Assembly: GCA_963556145.1 (NCBI GenBank)
Contig: OY744464.1
Coordinates: 7,415,508 to 7,479,507, forward strand
Length of the DNA stretch: 64,000 bases
Source: Hygrocybe punicea
Taxonomy: Eukaryota > Basidiomycota > Agaricomycetes > Agaricales > Hygrophoraceae
Direction: 5' to 3'
Position numbers and translations under genes: made by a program. Every line of letters begins with the position of its first letter. The stretch's first letter is position 1. The notes below the pieces were generated by a model. It made no database searches. It saw only the letters and a list, made by a program, of their open reading frames with translations, and was not told where the DNA came from. Below, piece by piece: positions 32,340-43,575 of this stretch.

Positions 32340-33760
32340 CCCCATGATGTGTGACCGACCTCTATCTCCCTCAAACCCTGCCACCACCATAACTGACAAC
32401 ACCAGCACAAACAGCCAAGTGAATGTGTGAATGCCAACTCTCACAACACGCAACACTGGCCACTCTGGCCAGCAAGCAACAGGTGGTGTGGTGTGGTTGT
32501 GTTTTATTTTCCTGGTTTTCACTTGATATTTAGCTACAGCACCCATGCAATCGCTGCCATACCCCAAGCACTAACCCCATCCCCCAAAAATGCTGGCCAC
32601 AACACCACCAGCCCCAAACAGGCAAGACGAAGTGCAGTTGGGCACCAAATGTATATTGTTTCCTTTTGCTTTTTTGTGTTAAGTTTTCTAACTGTGCCCA
32701 TGCCCATGCCCACACCTATCTCAACACACACCCACTCCTCATCCAACCATGAGATGCAATGGACACCAAGATGCCAAATGGCAGGCAAGATGACAATGAC
32801 AATGACAATGGTAGCAACAATGGATGCAGCAGGATGGTGGTGCACCACCACTCACTACATTGGTAAGTCTTTTGTTTTTTGGTGAAGTCTTGCTAACAAC
32901 TGAAATTGACCATGCCAATGTCCATGTCCACACTGCGATGGACAAAATGCCAATGCAGGCAACATGGATGGCGATTGATATGCCAACCCCAATAACGCAA
33001 ATCCACAACACCCAACAATGCAACGCCCAGCAAATCGGATCAACACCAGTCCAACCAAAGGTCATGGCACCAGTCCAACAGCCATATGACGACCAAAGCA
33101 AGAATGGAGACAATTCCAGCAACAATAAAGAGCAGTGGTGGTTTAGTATACCCCCACTGCCACTGTTATTTTCTCTTTCATTCTGTTACTAACTATGATG
33201 ATACCCAGCCCATGCCGGAGCCAATGTCATCCACAGTGATGCGGGGCACCAATGGTGACCAGGAGGGGATGCAGCAACAACAGAAGCAGTGGGGGGTGGT
33301 GTGCCTCCTGCTGCATCAGTGAGTTTTTTCTTATTTCTTGTCTTGGTTACTGACTATGGCCATCACCAGCTCACTCACGTCCATGTCCATGCCCACCTTA
33401 GTGACCACATTCACAACGCCCAAGACAAAAAAGATCCATGGCATCAGTCAGTGGCTAACGCAGGTGACAGCAATGCGAGGGAAGATGAGGCAGACAGGCA
33501 GTGGATGCAGCAGGCATGGTGCAGCCCCCTGCTAGCAAAGGGACTCCTTTTTTCATGTCCTTTACTAAGCAGTAAGAAGAAGAAATCACGTGTCGGTTTA
33601 GATGGGCTGAATCAGGGTGCATTGGATGAGGTTACAAATATTCCATCAGCTGCCACCCAGATGCAGCTGGCACTTTGCCTCAAAACCCAGGAGAGGGATA
33701 AAGATAAGGACAAGTGGTGGAGCATTGGCCATGGGAAAATGCACTGAAAAGAGAAGGAGA
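32340..33760. repeat. Degenerate tandem-like repeats, non-coding
   Basis: At least four related blocks begin near 32820, 33110, 33270 and 33500. Each has GGATGCAGCAG-like or CAGCAACA text, GTGGTGG/CCACCAC stretches, then a T-rich GTAAGTCTTTT-like run and TTACTAACTATG-like text. The composition recalls the core of the hAT-like element at 11640-12300 (AGCAGCAGGGTGGTGCATCC). Frames are open by composition only; no protein was recognised. Confidence 0.45.
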
Positions 33761-34572
33761 AAAAGGAAGAGCAGGAGAAACTCAGGATGCGTGCAAAATG
33801 TAGGAACTTTCAGAACTTTCAGAACTCTTGCCTTTCATCTGCTGACATCTCCATTGCCCCCTGAACTGAATAAGATTTCCATACATTCTTTTCTTAACAT
33901 TTGTATCAACACTCCTTGAATCCGTGTTGAACGTAAAATCAGAAATGACCAAAACTTGTCCTCAGAAGAAGCTCATCTGTTCCAAGACACCATTGCCCAT
34001 ATGCATTCTACAGTGGCATTAAAATTGGGCCATGCATAATCCTGACTAGAAACATGGACATATATTATCCAATAAATTCCCCCATTTATGCAAACATACT
34101 GGTGAATGTAGGCACCATTGGTTTCAGATCCAGTATCCATGACCACTCAATAGATGGTTACTGATAACTGCTGAAGCCACAAATTAGTAGTGTTTCAACA
34201 AGAAACAGAAATGGAACGTTACTTACAATAGTAACTGGCATTGCAAGATGCTTTCACTAAACTGCTTCAGATGAACAAGCATACCTCTTATAAGTAACCC
34301 AGTCATAGGTTCAAATCTAAAGTTAAATCTAAACTGGAATAAAACTCTTGAGTCAGAGTCTAACTTCCGAACTTGAGTTCACATCATGTACTTGTACCAC
34401 TATTGTCACCATGGGTACAAGTCAGGATCTCCACCTGCACCTGTAGACACCCACAACAGGTATGGGTCCATACCAACTTGTTGCACCTATGGTTCCCCAT
34501 TGACAGCGTGGCACCTCAGCAGGTACATTCCCAGATAACCAAATGGACATAGTTGGTTCTCCAAGTATTTTC
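33761..34572. other. No gene seen
   Basis: Unique-looking AT-moderate sequence without recognisable coding or repeat structure. Confidence 0.4.
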
Positions 34573-34630
34573 ACCTCACAAATGTGGTGTGCTCACGTCA
34601 ATTGATGTGGTGATGCGTTGTAGATGCGGG
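34573..34630. repeat. 54-bp-type palindromic module, diverged copy
   Basis: Left arm ACCTCACAA (34573-34581) and centre CACGTCAATTGATGTG (34594-34609) are clear. The right arm is eroded (TTGTAGATGCGG). It shares the centre and left arm with the copies at 12308, 15086 and 42683. Confidence 0.5.
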
Positions 34631-35588
34631 TTCTGTGTGGCTTCGGAACTATATAAAGAAATAAGATCCTAACCAGAGGGTGTCAGCGTAGAAGTGACTG
34701 GATAAGTCAGTGTCGGGAATAGTAGTAAAAGGAAGGGAATGTTAGTAAAAGTAAAGCCGCCGCGTAAAACTGGACTAATAACGACGAATCCGGTGATGAA
34801 CGGAGTAAAAATGGACAAATAATAAAGAACCCGACGATGCCGACGATGTCGGGTACGGCGGGTCAGGTCGGGTCGGGTCGGAAACAATGAACGAATATAT
34901 GGAAACAACGATAAAGACGACGAAGTGGACTATAAAAAGCTAAGGGTCTACATGGACGAGCATTTGAAGGGATTAAAAGGCGATTCTGACTAAAGGGAAA
35001 CGGGGGCTAAGGGTATCTTTTTTTTGTACGGTTGTCGGGGACCGTTTTTATAGTACATGTGTGTGTAGCTACTTTCGGACATGTCTACTTCAGCCGATAG
35101 AAACTACAAAGAAAAGATGAAATGGAGATGTGGAAAGGGGGGTTGCAATGTGATGAAGACAAGAAAATGGAGGGGAAAACGAATATGCAAGGAAAAGATC
35201 TAGAAAGTCCTACATATCTCTGAAAGGATGATGGGATGCATAAATATGGTAAGTCCGAAGTCGGGGATTGACTCCGATGAGATCCATCTTCTACAATTGG
35301 AACTCCGAGGCGTTTGAGGCTGCCGGATTTGGTCCGAAAGCGGCTGTGACAAAGGCGGCATGTGTCGGGTTACATCGGTCACATCGGGTCACGTCACGTC
35401 ACGTCACGTCACGTCGGGTTACGTCGGGTTATGTCGGGTTCGATTGCGAGTTGAATAGAGGCATCGGGTTCGTCCGGATTCATGATATATTGAGGATACG
35501 GACTCAGAGGGACGTCGACCCTCTACAGCGTGTTTGCGAGGTGCTTTGCTGAGACACCTTTCTGCCATCAAGTTGTTACTTGCCCCAT
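34631..35588. other. Repeat-like sequence without gene; contains a CACGT microsatellite
   Basis: 35389-35415 is (CACGT)n and 35411-35440 is three copies of ACGTCGGGTT-like units. A TATATAAAG motif at 34649 has no gene behind it. Some of the sequence may be LTR-type repeat, but I could not find ends. Confidence 0.4.
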
Positions 35589-35589
35589 C

Positions 35590-36640
35590 TGAAATCTCTC
35601 ACAATGGGTCTCAGTCTGATCTCTTGGCTGACGACACTACAAGAACTTCTCCATCTGTAAAAGCTTGTCCTTTTCAAATGGCATGAGGCAAGTGACTGGG
35701 ATTGATGTCCACCAGCCAACAAAATTTTCACATGTAACAATGTTGGATTCCCTCGTTTCCTGATTTCATCCTTGATCAAATGTGGTTGTGAGGTAATATC
35801 TATACTCTTTCAAAGTCAACATCTGCTAATCACTGTCATGGACACTAAAAAGGACCTACCTTCATTCAGCCTCATCTGCCTTGGCCTTGAGCTCACCATT
35901 TTATTTTGCCCATCATTGATTTCTTGTTTCCCTCTTCTTCTTGCTCTTGTAAGCAGTCTTAAGGGGTGTCAGTCTGTCGTCAAGATCAGCAATGGCCTTG
36001 CAAGTATGTTGAAGCCTTTCTGCACCTGCATGGTCTTTCTTACATTCAAGAATTTCAAGTCCATGTATCTCAACTTTGAACTCTAGTTTCTGGCATTGTG
36101 GTCTATCAATTACTTTGATTACCAGTTTCATGAGTGACATGGACACTATGGATTCCAAAGTAAATTGACTGTCCAGGGTTCACAAATTACCTGTATAAGC
36201 TTCATCGACAAGGTCACAATGTGTCATCCAAATTTTGACACTGTGGAACACCTTGTACTTTTCTTGGATTCTCTGCAATATGCTGATAGTATCTGAAACA
36301 GATGGCTCATTATAATAACAAGGATTTGCACAGACCACTCTAGCATCTCAATGTATATTCTGTACTCAGTAAGCTTCTTGCATGCAATGAGGGATTTGAA
36401 GAGGTTGGCAGCATTCCTCTGCCACACAGCCAGCCATGATGAGGTGCAGCTCATCAATCAAGAGGATGATGCCAGGGCTGCCATGTTTTGTCACCTTTTC
36501 AGCTTTGACTAGGACTGATTTATTAATAATGCACTCTTTGTATTCACCTTTATATTTTACTCCTGTGATGAGGGCACCTATCAAGGGAGTAAGGACATGC
36601 AATGAGGGTGGATGGTACATTGTGGTTGAAAAGAGTTTAT
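35590..36640 (-). pseudogene. Hsp104/ClpB-type AAA+ disaggregase pseudogene fragment
   Basis: Minus-strand fragments, from high to low coordinates, follow the ClpB/Hsp104 order. IGALITGVKYKGEYKE and GSPGIILLIDELHLIMAG are the NBD1 region with Walker B IDELH. Then come AANLFKSLIACKKL and TEYRIYIEM, SVSDTISILQRIQEKYKVFH-like text, DLVDEA, LEFKVEIHGLE and KAIADLDDRLTPLKTAYKSKKK (middle domain). ELKAKADEAE and PVTCLMPFEKDKLLQMEKFL lie near the start of NBD2. The pieces are in different frames with stops, and both ends are missing. No intact copy is in this window. Intact proteins refold aggregates; this copy cannot. Confidence 0.75.
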
Positions 36641-36959
36641 AAGCAGCGGTTGAAGCAAATTTTATTAGTTTACTAGAGTGTGCCACATCACTTTACCAGT
36701 GTGACGCCTTTCTTTCAACGCTCACCTTGGGTGAAATTCATTGCAACAGTGGCTCCCCCATGTCACAATTGCCGATGCCCAACATATACAGAGGTTGGGC
36801 TCTGTCTGATCTACCAATTTCTTCACTGACAGAGCTCCAACACACCCCAGGCCTTTGTTACTGCAGCCACAGCTTGGCCCATGATTTAGCTCCATCTCTT
36901 TCATCTCGCTACTGTTCTAATGGTAATGCTTTTACTACTGTGAGTTATTCTTACAACCT

Positions 36960-39900
36960 TTGCTTCAATCTAATCACATTTGCCCAATGTTTTTACAGAA
37001 TGATTATAGTCTCAATCCTGCCTCCATTTGCACCGCATGTCATGACCCACATTTTTTTCACCAGATGACCCCACCCTCATTTACAATGTCTCTCCCTGCT
37101 GTGCAACTGCCTGTAATGCACATCATGCCACCTCTTCAAGATCTTCCTGTTGTCCCAACTCCTCCACCTGCAATTCCTTGGCAGATATCTGTGGAACCAA
37201 ACAGCAACAAATGGAAGACACCTCAAAGCTGCTGCTAGACACTGTCCTGCACTGGGTGGGGTTTCCATGGCTCCTTTCATGCAGCTCCCCACTGTTCAGC
37301 TCCCACCCACTTCCTCCACCAGTCGTAGTCATGGTGGTGTTAGTCAATGCACTGGTGCAACCAATGCCAGAACAGCATACAAATACCTAGTGGTTATCCA
37401 CCCTGAACCTGTAAGAACTCTTATGAACTGCCTTTATTTCTAATCTCATGTGGTCTCTCAGTCATATGGGTCTATTTCTACTGATAGCCTTGATGCATTC
37501 AAACAACTTCATGCACCCACGGCTGCAAAAATTAATGTCTTCATTGACAATGTGGTTCATCTCCACCTCTCATTTAGTGTTGACATTACTTGTCTTCCAT
37601 CTGATCATATTGCCACCACGTTTAATGCCGCTATGGTTCAGCATTTTAATAATTGTGGACTTGCATTTTCTGCCATCTCTTCAGCCTCATCATCTTCCAG
37701 TTCTTTACTTTCACTTGCATCCATTTCCAATACTCTTCAATAGACAGTTCTTGTCACAGGGAAGGTACAGTGGGTAACACATTTAGGCATTCTTCTGAAA
37801 CCTATATTCCACATCAACCCCAATGCTATGACCCATGCTGAACTTCAAAAGGAGATATCTCATATGCCTGCTTTGTCATTTCCATTTGAAGATTGAAAAC
37901 TTGTCTTCCTCAGTCAGTTCTCAATATGTGCTGCAGTAGCTATATTCCCACACTGACTCATCCCACACTGACTCATCCATAGTACCGATGCAGAATGTTA
38001 TCTTTGGGCCATATCTTGATCATGGATCGCATGCATGCCTTGCTTTGTGTCTGTGGGATAGATTTGTGACTTCTGAGATCAATGAAGATTCTTCAGAACC
38101 TGAGTGTTTTGAACTGTGTTTACATCCTCAGGTACATTCCTATATTCCTTCATGTTTCACCAAAATGAAAACTCTATCAGATAATTCCTCCCACCAACCA
38201 GATTTATCACAAAACTGAAATTGTATCTCTAGTAATACCAAATGTTATAACAGAGAACACAGATACCTGCTCCTGTAATTTGTGTTCAAACACCTTTGCC
38301 ACTTCAGATCATGGCTCTGCTGTTAGAGCCTGTATCAGAGGAAGCAATGGCTGCATTTCTTCAATTCAAACATGATCTTATGCAATGCCTCCAACCATCT
38401 CCAGATAATCACCATTTCTATCATGATGCTCCATCTGCTCCTGATGCTGCTTGTGGTCTTTACCAACTTCTTCTTTCACTTACAACTGATTCCCTAATCA
38501 CTAATGTTCCTGAGAGTGTTACTATACTCAATGGCACCATACCCAGCTTACAGCAAGTTCCAAAAGTAATGGCCACGCCTATTTTTTTGTTTTTTTTTGA
38601 GGCGCTTACAAAGGCTCGGTCAGTGCCATGCCATTGTGGCTGAGAAACAAGAAATATGGTTTTATATGTGATTCATGCCAGCTATTTGTAATGCAGCTCT
38701 ACCTTAAGCCTAAATAAACCTATCTACACCTTACAACACCTTGAAATACCATCCTAACTGAAGGAAGTACAAAATAACTGCACAGATTAAATTTCCTTTT
38801 TGGTCACGAGATAATCGGATATATTGGCTTGTTTTGGAAAGTTGGCTTGTTTTGGAAAGTCTTGAAATCACATCATTTGCAAAGTGATTCCTCCCAAGCC
38901 AGAGCTTGTAGGAACATGATAAAACAATGAATTTTTATTATTGTATTTGGTTCTGATATTGCCCATTTTTTTGATAAGATTTCAGCCAAAATAGCACTAA
39001 TTAGCTTAAGCTAACTTAGCTAAGCTATAAAGTCAGAGTTGGTCACTTAGAAGTTCATTATAATAATACAAAAATGTATTGTAAGAACTTAGAAGGTTCA
39101 GATTTATTTATTTAGGCCTAGAATAGAGCTGCAATAGGAGTATGTAGCATAAATCTCATATAAAACCATATTTCTTGTTTCTCAGCCACAATGGCATGGC
39201 ACTGACCGAGCCTTTGTAAGTGCCTCAAAAAAAAAAAAATTGGTGTGGCCATTACTTTCGGAACTCGCTGTAATGACACTACCCGTCATGTGCAATATTA
39301 ATATATGGGTGCATCAGATTGATCTCATGATAACATTAACTTACTAATCTCATTAACAAGTGGTGAGGGTGTTGGAGTCAATCAGTTTGGGAAGCATTAT
39401 TAAAGCTGATCACCTCAAACACCCATCACTGGCTTGCCAATGGTGATGAAATGTTTATGCCTCTAGTACTCCCATTTGTGCCAGACAACGATTATATTGC
39501 TGCCTATATGGTTTATGGGGCGATTATGGCCCTTGGTATTATCTGGGGCCAACAGCACCTCCCTATTTCGCCATTCTTTCTCTTGTACCTTCTCCATGGC
39601 TTCAAAGCTGTCACTGATGTCCCTTTGATCTGTGCTATGGCTCCTGAGATGGGTTGCCGTTTATCCAGCCTCCTGCTGTTACATTAATGGGTCAACCTGA
39701 ACTCCAGCTGTGGGTAGGATATGATCCCATGAACATGATCATAGAACACTTTTCTCATATTCAGGTAGCATCCTTTGATTTATTCACATCTTTGAGATAA
39801 TTGATCATCCAAACAGGCTACACATCTTTGTCATCTCTCTCCAGCTGCATGTGTTGCCTTCGGACATCAACTTGTCGCAGCATATGTATTTGGGACTCAA

Positions 39901-41090
39901 GATGTCAAAGACAAAGCTGAACATGCTCTCTTTGTTGCCTTCTGATCTGGATTTGACTCCATTTTTACTGTTGGACCACATGAGTCATTGCTTGCTTCTG
40001 TACATCTTGTAGTCATTTCCTGTGGCATTACCTCAATTCTACCAACCTCTCAGGTTTTTGGATCTGATCCTCCCAATAATTTTTATTCAGACTCATGGCA
40101 CAATAGGACTGATACTGTTGAGGACTCAGACCAGGCTGTGGAGAATTCTACCCCTGATCCATTGAGCTCGCTCGAGCTGAAGCACTACTCAACAACATTA
40201 GGATGGCTACAGAACCTGTGGAACATCTATATTCTCGTGTTTTAGGTGATATTTGGCACCTGATGAACCAGTTCCCCATCTCAATGCACCATGGCCTCCG
40301 GTGACCTTTTGCTCAGGCTCTCCAGAAAGTCTTCTTCATTCCTGACCCTGATGACAAGGCCAAACTCAAAACATTTCTAGCCATGAAAGGAGTGAAGTAG
40401 GAGACTATGCTTCGAAGTCATCCCAAGTGGCTGTAGAGTTGGGTCAGATGCTGGGTTCCACCTCCAGAAGAACTCTTACCTCAGGTTGCACAGACCCTGC
40501 ATGCATATGGCCCTTTGAAAGACTTGAAAATGGGACTGCCCTTGTTCAATGACAGGGCATGGGAGATTGCAGCAAATGTTATCAAGAATGTGCGCCATGG
40601 ATATTATTCTGACCCTCCAGGAATCCAACTGTACATGACCCGCAGCTGCAATAAGTATGGTCTCATGTGATATAAATGTTGCCAAGGAACAAACAGCATT
40701 GAAGGTGGGATTCACCAAAACATTATCCGGTGGTTTGGAGCTTTCAATACAGTACCCAAGTTTGCTCTTGAATTACTTCATGATTACTGCCTCTACCACA
40801 ATCTAAAAGTGAGTTGATACTTCCCAATAACTCTCACAACAACATTACTGATGCAGATGCAACTTGATGCAAGGTGGGCACATTGAACCGTACAGGCATT
40901 CCCTTTGCTGGGTCATTTGGTATTTGGACAACAAATCGTGTATCGCACTTACTTGACCTTACCTCACCACACTTTATATCTCTTCTGACAACATTTGGAC
41001 CTGGGGGATGGCTTAATGGAGATAACTTTGTCTCATCCACAGAAATCTTCAGCATTCTTCCATTACCTGAGGTCTTCCGATGATATGCAC
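36960..41090 (+). pseudogene. Remnants of a large basidiomycete repeat-associated protein
   Basis: Plus-strand fragments in several frames resemble one long protein common as dispersed copies in Agaricomycetes. Readable pieces are GTQDVKDKAEHALFVAF and FTVGPHESLLASVHLVVI (near 39950), TSILPTSQVFGSDPP (near 40050), GDIWHLMNQFPI (near 40250) and VFFIPDPDDKAKLKTFLAMKG (near 40340). YKCCQGTNSIEGGIHQNIIR (near 40680) and ELLHDYCLYHNLKV (near 40780) follow. Upstream text (37080-38640) is Pro/Leu/Ser-rich and less certain. Stops and the MITE at 38551-39270 break it. Function unknown; recognition is from memory of similar hypothetical proteins. Confidence 0.45.
38551..39270. mobile_element. 720-bp MITE with TA duplication
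   Basis: The left end CAGCAAGTTCCAAAAGTAAT and the inverted right end CAGCGAGTTCCGAAAGTAAT start TIRs of about 150-170 bp. Both arms contain GGCTCGGTCAGTGCCATGCC followed by ATTGTGGCTGAGAAAC. TA flanks both ends (38549-38550 and 39271-39272). No coding potential. It is inserted in the repeat-protein remnant. Confidence 0.75.
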
Positions 41091-41868
41091 TCAGCCATCC
41101 TGAGCTCCAATTATATATATTTTGTGATTCCTTGTGATTTGATGTGACTTACCACTCTTTGACCTTCCGATCACATCGCAACTATTGCGATCTTCTGCGA
41201 CTTCGGAGATATTTAGTTATCACTCCGAAGTCTTTCCTTTGTTCTCTTTGTTCTCTATATTCATTTATCGTTCTCCCTACCTATCCTTTCTTCTATATGC
41301 CCTTTATCTCACATATCTCCTTTTAGTATCATCCTTTCATCTCTCTTCCTTTGTCCTTACAGCTTATATACCTGCCTGTATGATCCACTAGACAGAGAAC
41401 CCCCAGAGAATCAAGACAGACCGTCATTCCCCCTTCGTCTCAGAGCTTCCCCTTCATCCTAGTTCCATTCTCTTCACATTCCATCATGTTCTCTCACTGT
41501 CCAACCCTTCGATCTCACTGCGACTTTTGATTTTATCACAACTCTTCAATTTTGATCGCACCACTCCAGTTTTGATCACAGCACTTCTCCAGAGTTTCTC
41601 ATCCACTTCTATTCATTCTCCTTCATTTCCTATACTAGTGTAGGCTTTCCGAAGCTTCCTTGCATCTTTTCACCTTTAGTAGTTGTAGGATTTCCCTTCT
41701 TATAGCTACATATAGCGTATCACCGAGGAAACCTAGGGATGCACCCTTACAATCCCCCATTTGCGAGAGATCATAAAATTCATCACTGATACATGGCAAA
41801 ATGACAGGGAACATGGATCACCGTGCTGCCAATTCATACCAAATCCGAGAGATCACTTTTTACAGCTG
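41091..41868. other. Pyrimidine-rich segment, no gene
   Basis: Strong CT bias from about 41140 to 41720. It could be a solo LTR (a TGTGATTCC...CTTACA span at 41132-41752 was considered), but no target duplication or second copy supports this. Confidence 0.35.
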
Positions 41869-42349
41869 TTTGCATTTGTTTGTGCACCGCCACACTTTGC
41901 ACGCTTTTGGCTCATTGGGCCTCAAAACTTCTTGATTTATTTCTCGCCAACGGCAGCACGTATGACCATGATTCCAGTCTCTTTCGAATCACATGAGGGA
42001 GCTCTAGGTGCTCATATACTTCAAACATTCTAATTATTCACCGTTAAAATTCTAGTTTTTACAGGCCAGCCCCGCCTCTGCGATTTTTCATGGCGGAATG
42101 GTAAGCCGTATCAATGTGAGCCTGCTCGCATTCTGTGTCTATGGCACTACGCCAGATGCCGGTATGTTCTTTCATCCCAATTTTTGTACTAATCGTTGTT
42201 GATTTTGATTTTGATGCCCATCCCCTCATTCGAATTTTCTGTACCCGCAGCGACATCATGCCACCCAAGAACCAGGGCCAATATGCTCAAGGGGATCCTT
42301 ACGAGGTGCGTGCATGAAATTTCCATGCTTTCACAGCCTCATCTGTCAA
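41869..42349 (+). repeat. About 480-bp repeat, copy A (inverse copy at 57857-58345)
   Basis: By eye about 90 percent identical, in inverse orientation, to 57857-58345. On this strand it reads like coding exons with short introns: LFAFVCAPPHFARFWLIG, FLIYFSPTAAR and VSFESHEGAL, then GTGCTC...TTACAG, then a short exon. It is therefore a duplicated gene fragment of unknown identity, or part of a transposon. Confidence 0.6.
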
Positions 42350-42682
42350 TCAAGACCATTATCATTGTCAAGCCCATGTCGGCTATAATTTGGTGCAAAG
42401 TCGTGGCCAATCCTGCCTCCGGCGGGTCAGCACTCGCTATCGCAAGCTTATCGGAGCTTTCCGAGTCCGAGTCTCCATCTTCAGTGGTTTTATTGGCTGT
42501 GCGCTTGTTGACTAGGTTGGAACTGCCGGACGGCGTGGGCACAAGGCCTGGACCAAGGCACAGACGCCTGGACCAAGATGACAATGGCCACGACGATGAC
42601 GACTGGCCACGACGATGACTACCCATGACGGTGATGACGATAATGGACACTCGACTGCGACAGGGACCAGCACCGCCAGAGT

Positions 42683-42737
42683 ACCTCACGGGGGCCAGGT
42701 CCACATCAATTGATGTGGATGGCCACCTTCACGAGGT
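42683..42737. repeat. 54-bp-type palindromic module, copy 4
   Basis: The centre CCACATCAATTGATGTGG (42701-42718) is an 18-bp perfect palindrome. The outer arms ACCTC (42683) and GAGGT (42737) are symmetric, the rest of the arms less so. The spacing equals that of the other copies within one base. Confidence 0.6.
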
Positions 42738-42758
42738 AAGGGAATAGATAATCGGTGA

Positions 42759-42793
42759 CGAAACCGTGGGTGCGCCTTCCACCCGCGGTTTCG
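42759..42793. repeat. Imperfect hairpin
   Basis: CGAAACCGTGGGTG and CACCCGCGGTTTCG can pair with one mismatch around a 7-nt loop. No Helitron CTRR end follows. Confidence 0.4.
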
Positions 42794-42989
42794 CTGTGCT
42801 GTCTTGTAACTTAGGGATGTCTTACATTCTATGAAAAAATGAGGAAGCCATTCTTTTTACATATGAGCGCAAGGCAGTTTAGATGCATTTCTAGCATAGA
42901 AAACTATATTCAACGCGAAGAGTGTACTTGAAACATTGTAGCAGCTAAGAGCCCTCCTTTTGAACCTGAGAGTATAGAATAGTATGTAT

Positions 42990-43413
42990 TCAATCACCAA
43001 TATTGTCACGAATATGATTTTCTTTCGGTTTTTCTCCAAACGCTTTCTCCCATACAAAATCACGGACTTTGATGCCAAACCGACGGAGTCGGACTGTTAA
43101 CTCGTCAACTGTGAGTCCTTCAAAAACAATGTCGGTTGGGGTTGGGGAACTAGCACGTTGGTTTGAATCCATGGATGTAGATGTCCTGAGGAAAGACGAA
43201 TCAGAAGTAGTGTCAAAGTTATGTGGTAAAACATATGTGAGCGGTTCAGCTGGTGACACAGGCAATCCTATTTCCATGGTTAGCGATTTGAAAACAATCA
43301 AAATACCACGTACCAGTCAGTTCTGTGGGCTGGAGAGATATATTGCGACGTTGATAAATGGGTTTGTAAGAAGAATCGGCCACACTTGTGTGGTTGCTAG
43401 ACGCTTCTACCAT
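42990..43413 (-). CDS. Small two-exon gene of unknown function next to the LINE
   Basis: Exons 43413-43314 and 43267-42990, with a 46-nt intron (GTACGT...AAATAG), give 125 aa. The protein starts MVEASSNHTSVAD and contains VFEGLTVDELTVRLRRFGIKVRDFVWEKAFGEKP. The frame is open upstream of this ATG to about 43431, so the start may lie further up, and the LINE 5-prime end begins close by and may have cut the gene. No family was recognised. Confidence 0.4.
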
Positions 43414-43575
43414 TGGTAAACGATTGGTCACCGTGAAGGTAATGGGAAGTTTGGGTGAGCGGCGATTGGCTGAACAATAAGTTGGGGAGCCGAATTTAGT
43501 CTCAAAAAAAAAAACCGGTCCGATTTAGCGTCACCCCTACCTTCCACATCATTCTCAAAAGCCCACCGATGGGCG

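Noticed and set aside
35389..35440. Short regular repeats resembling an array
   Set aside because: A CACGT microsatellite plus decamer units without spacers; not a CRISPR array, and the genome is eukaryotic.
41132..41752. Possible solo LTR (TGTGAT...TTACA)
   Set aside because: No flanking duplication and no second copy in the window; only the pyrimidine bias and end dinucleotides support it.
42759..42793. Possible Helitron 3-prime hairpin
   Set aside because: No CTRR end within the usual distance and no RepHel protein in the window.
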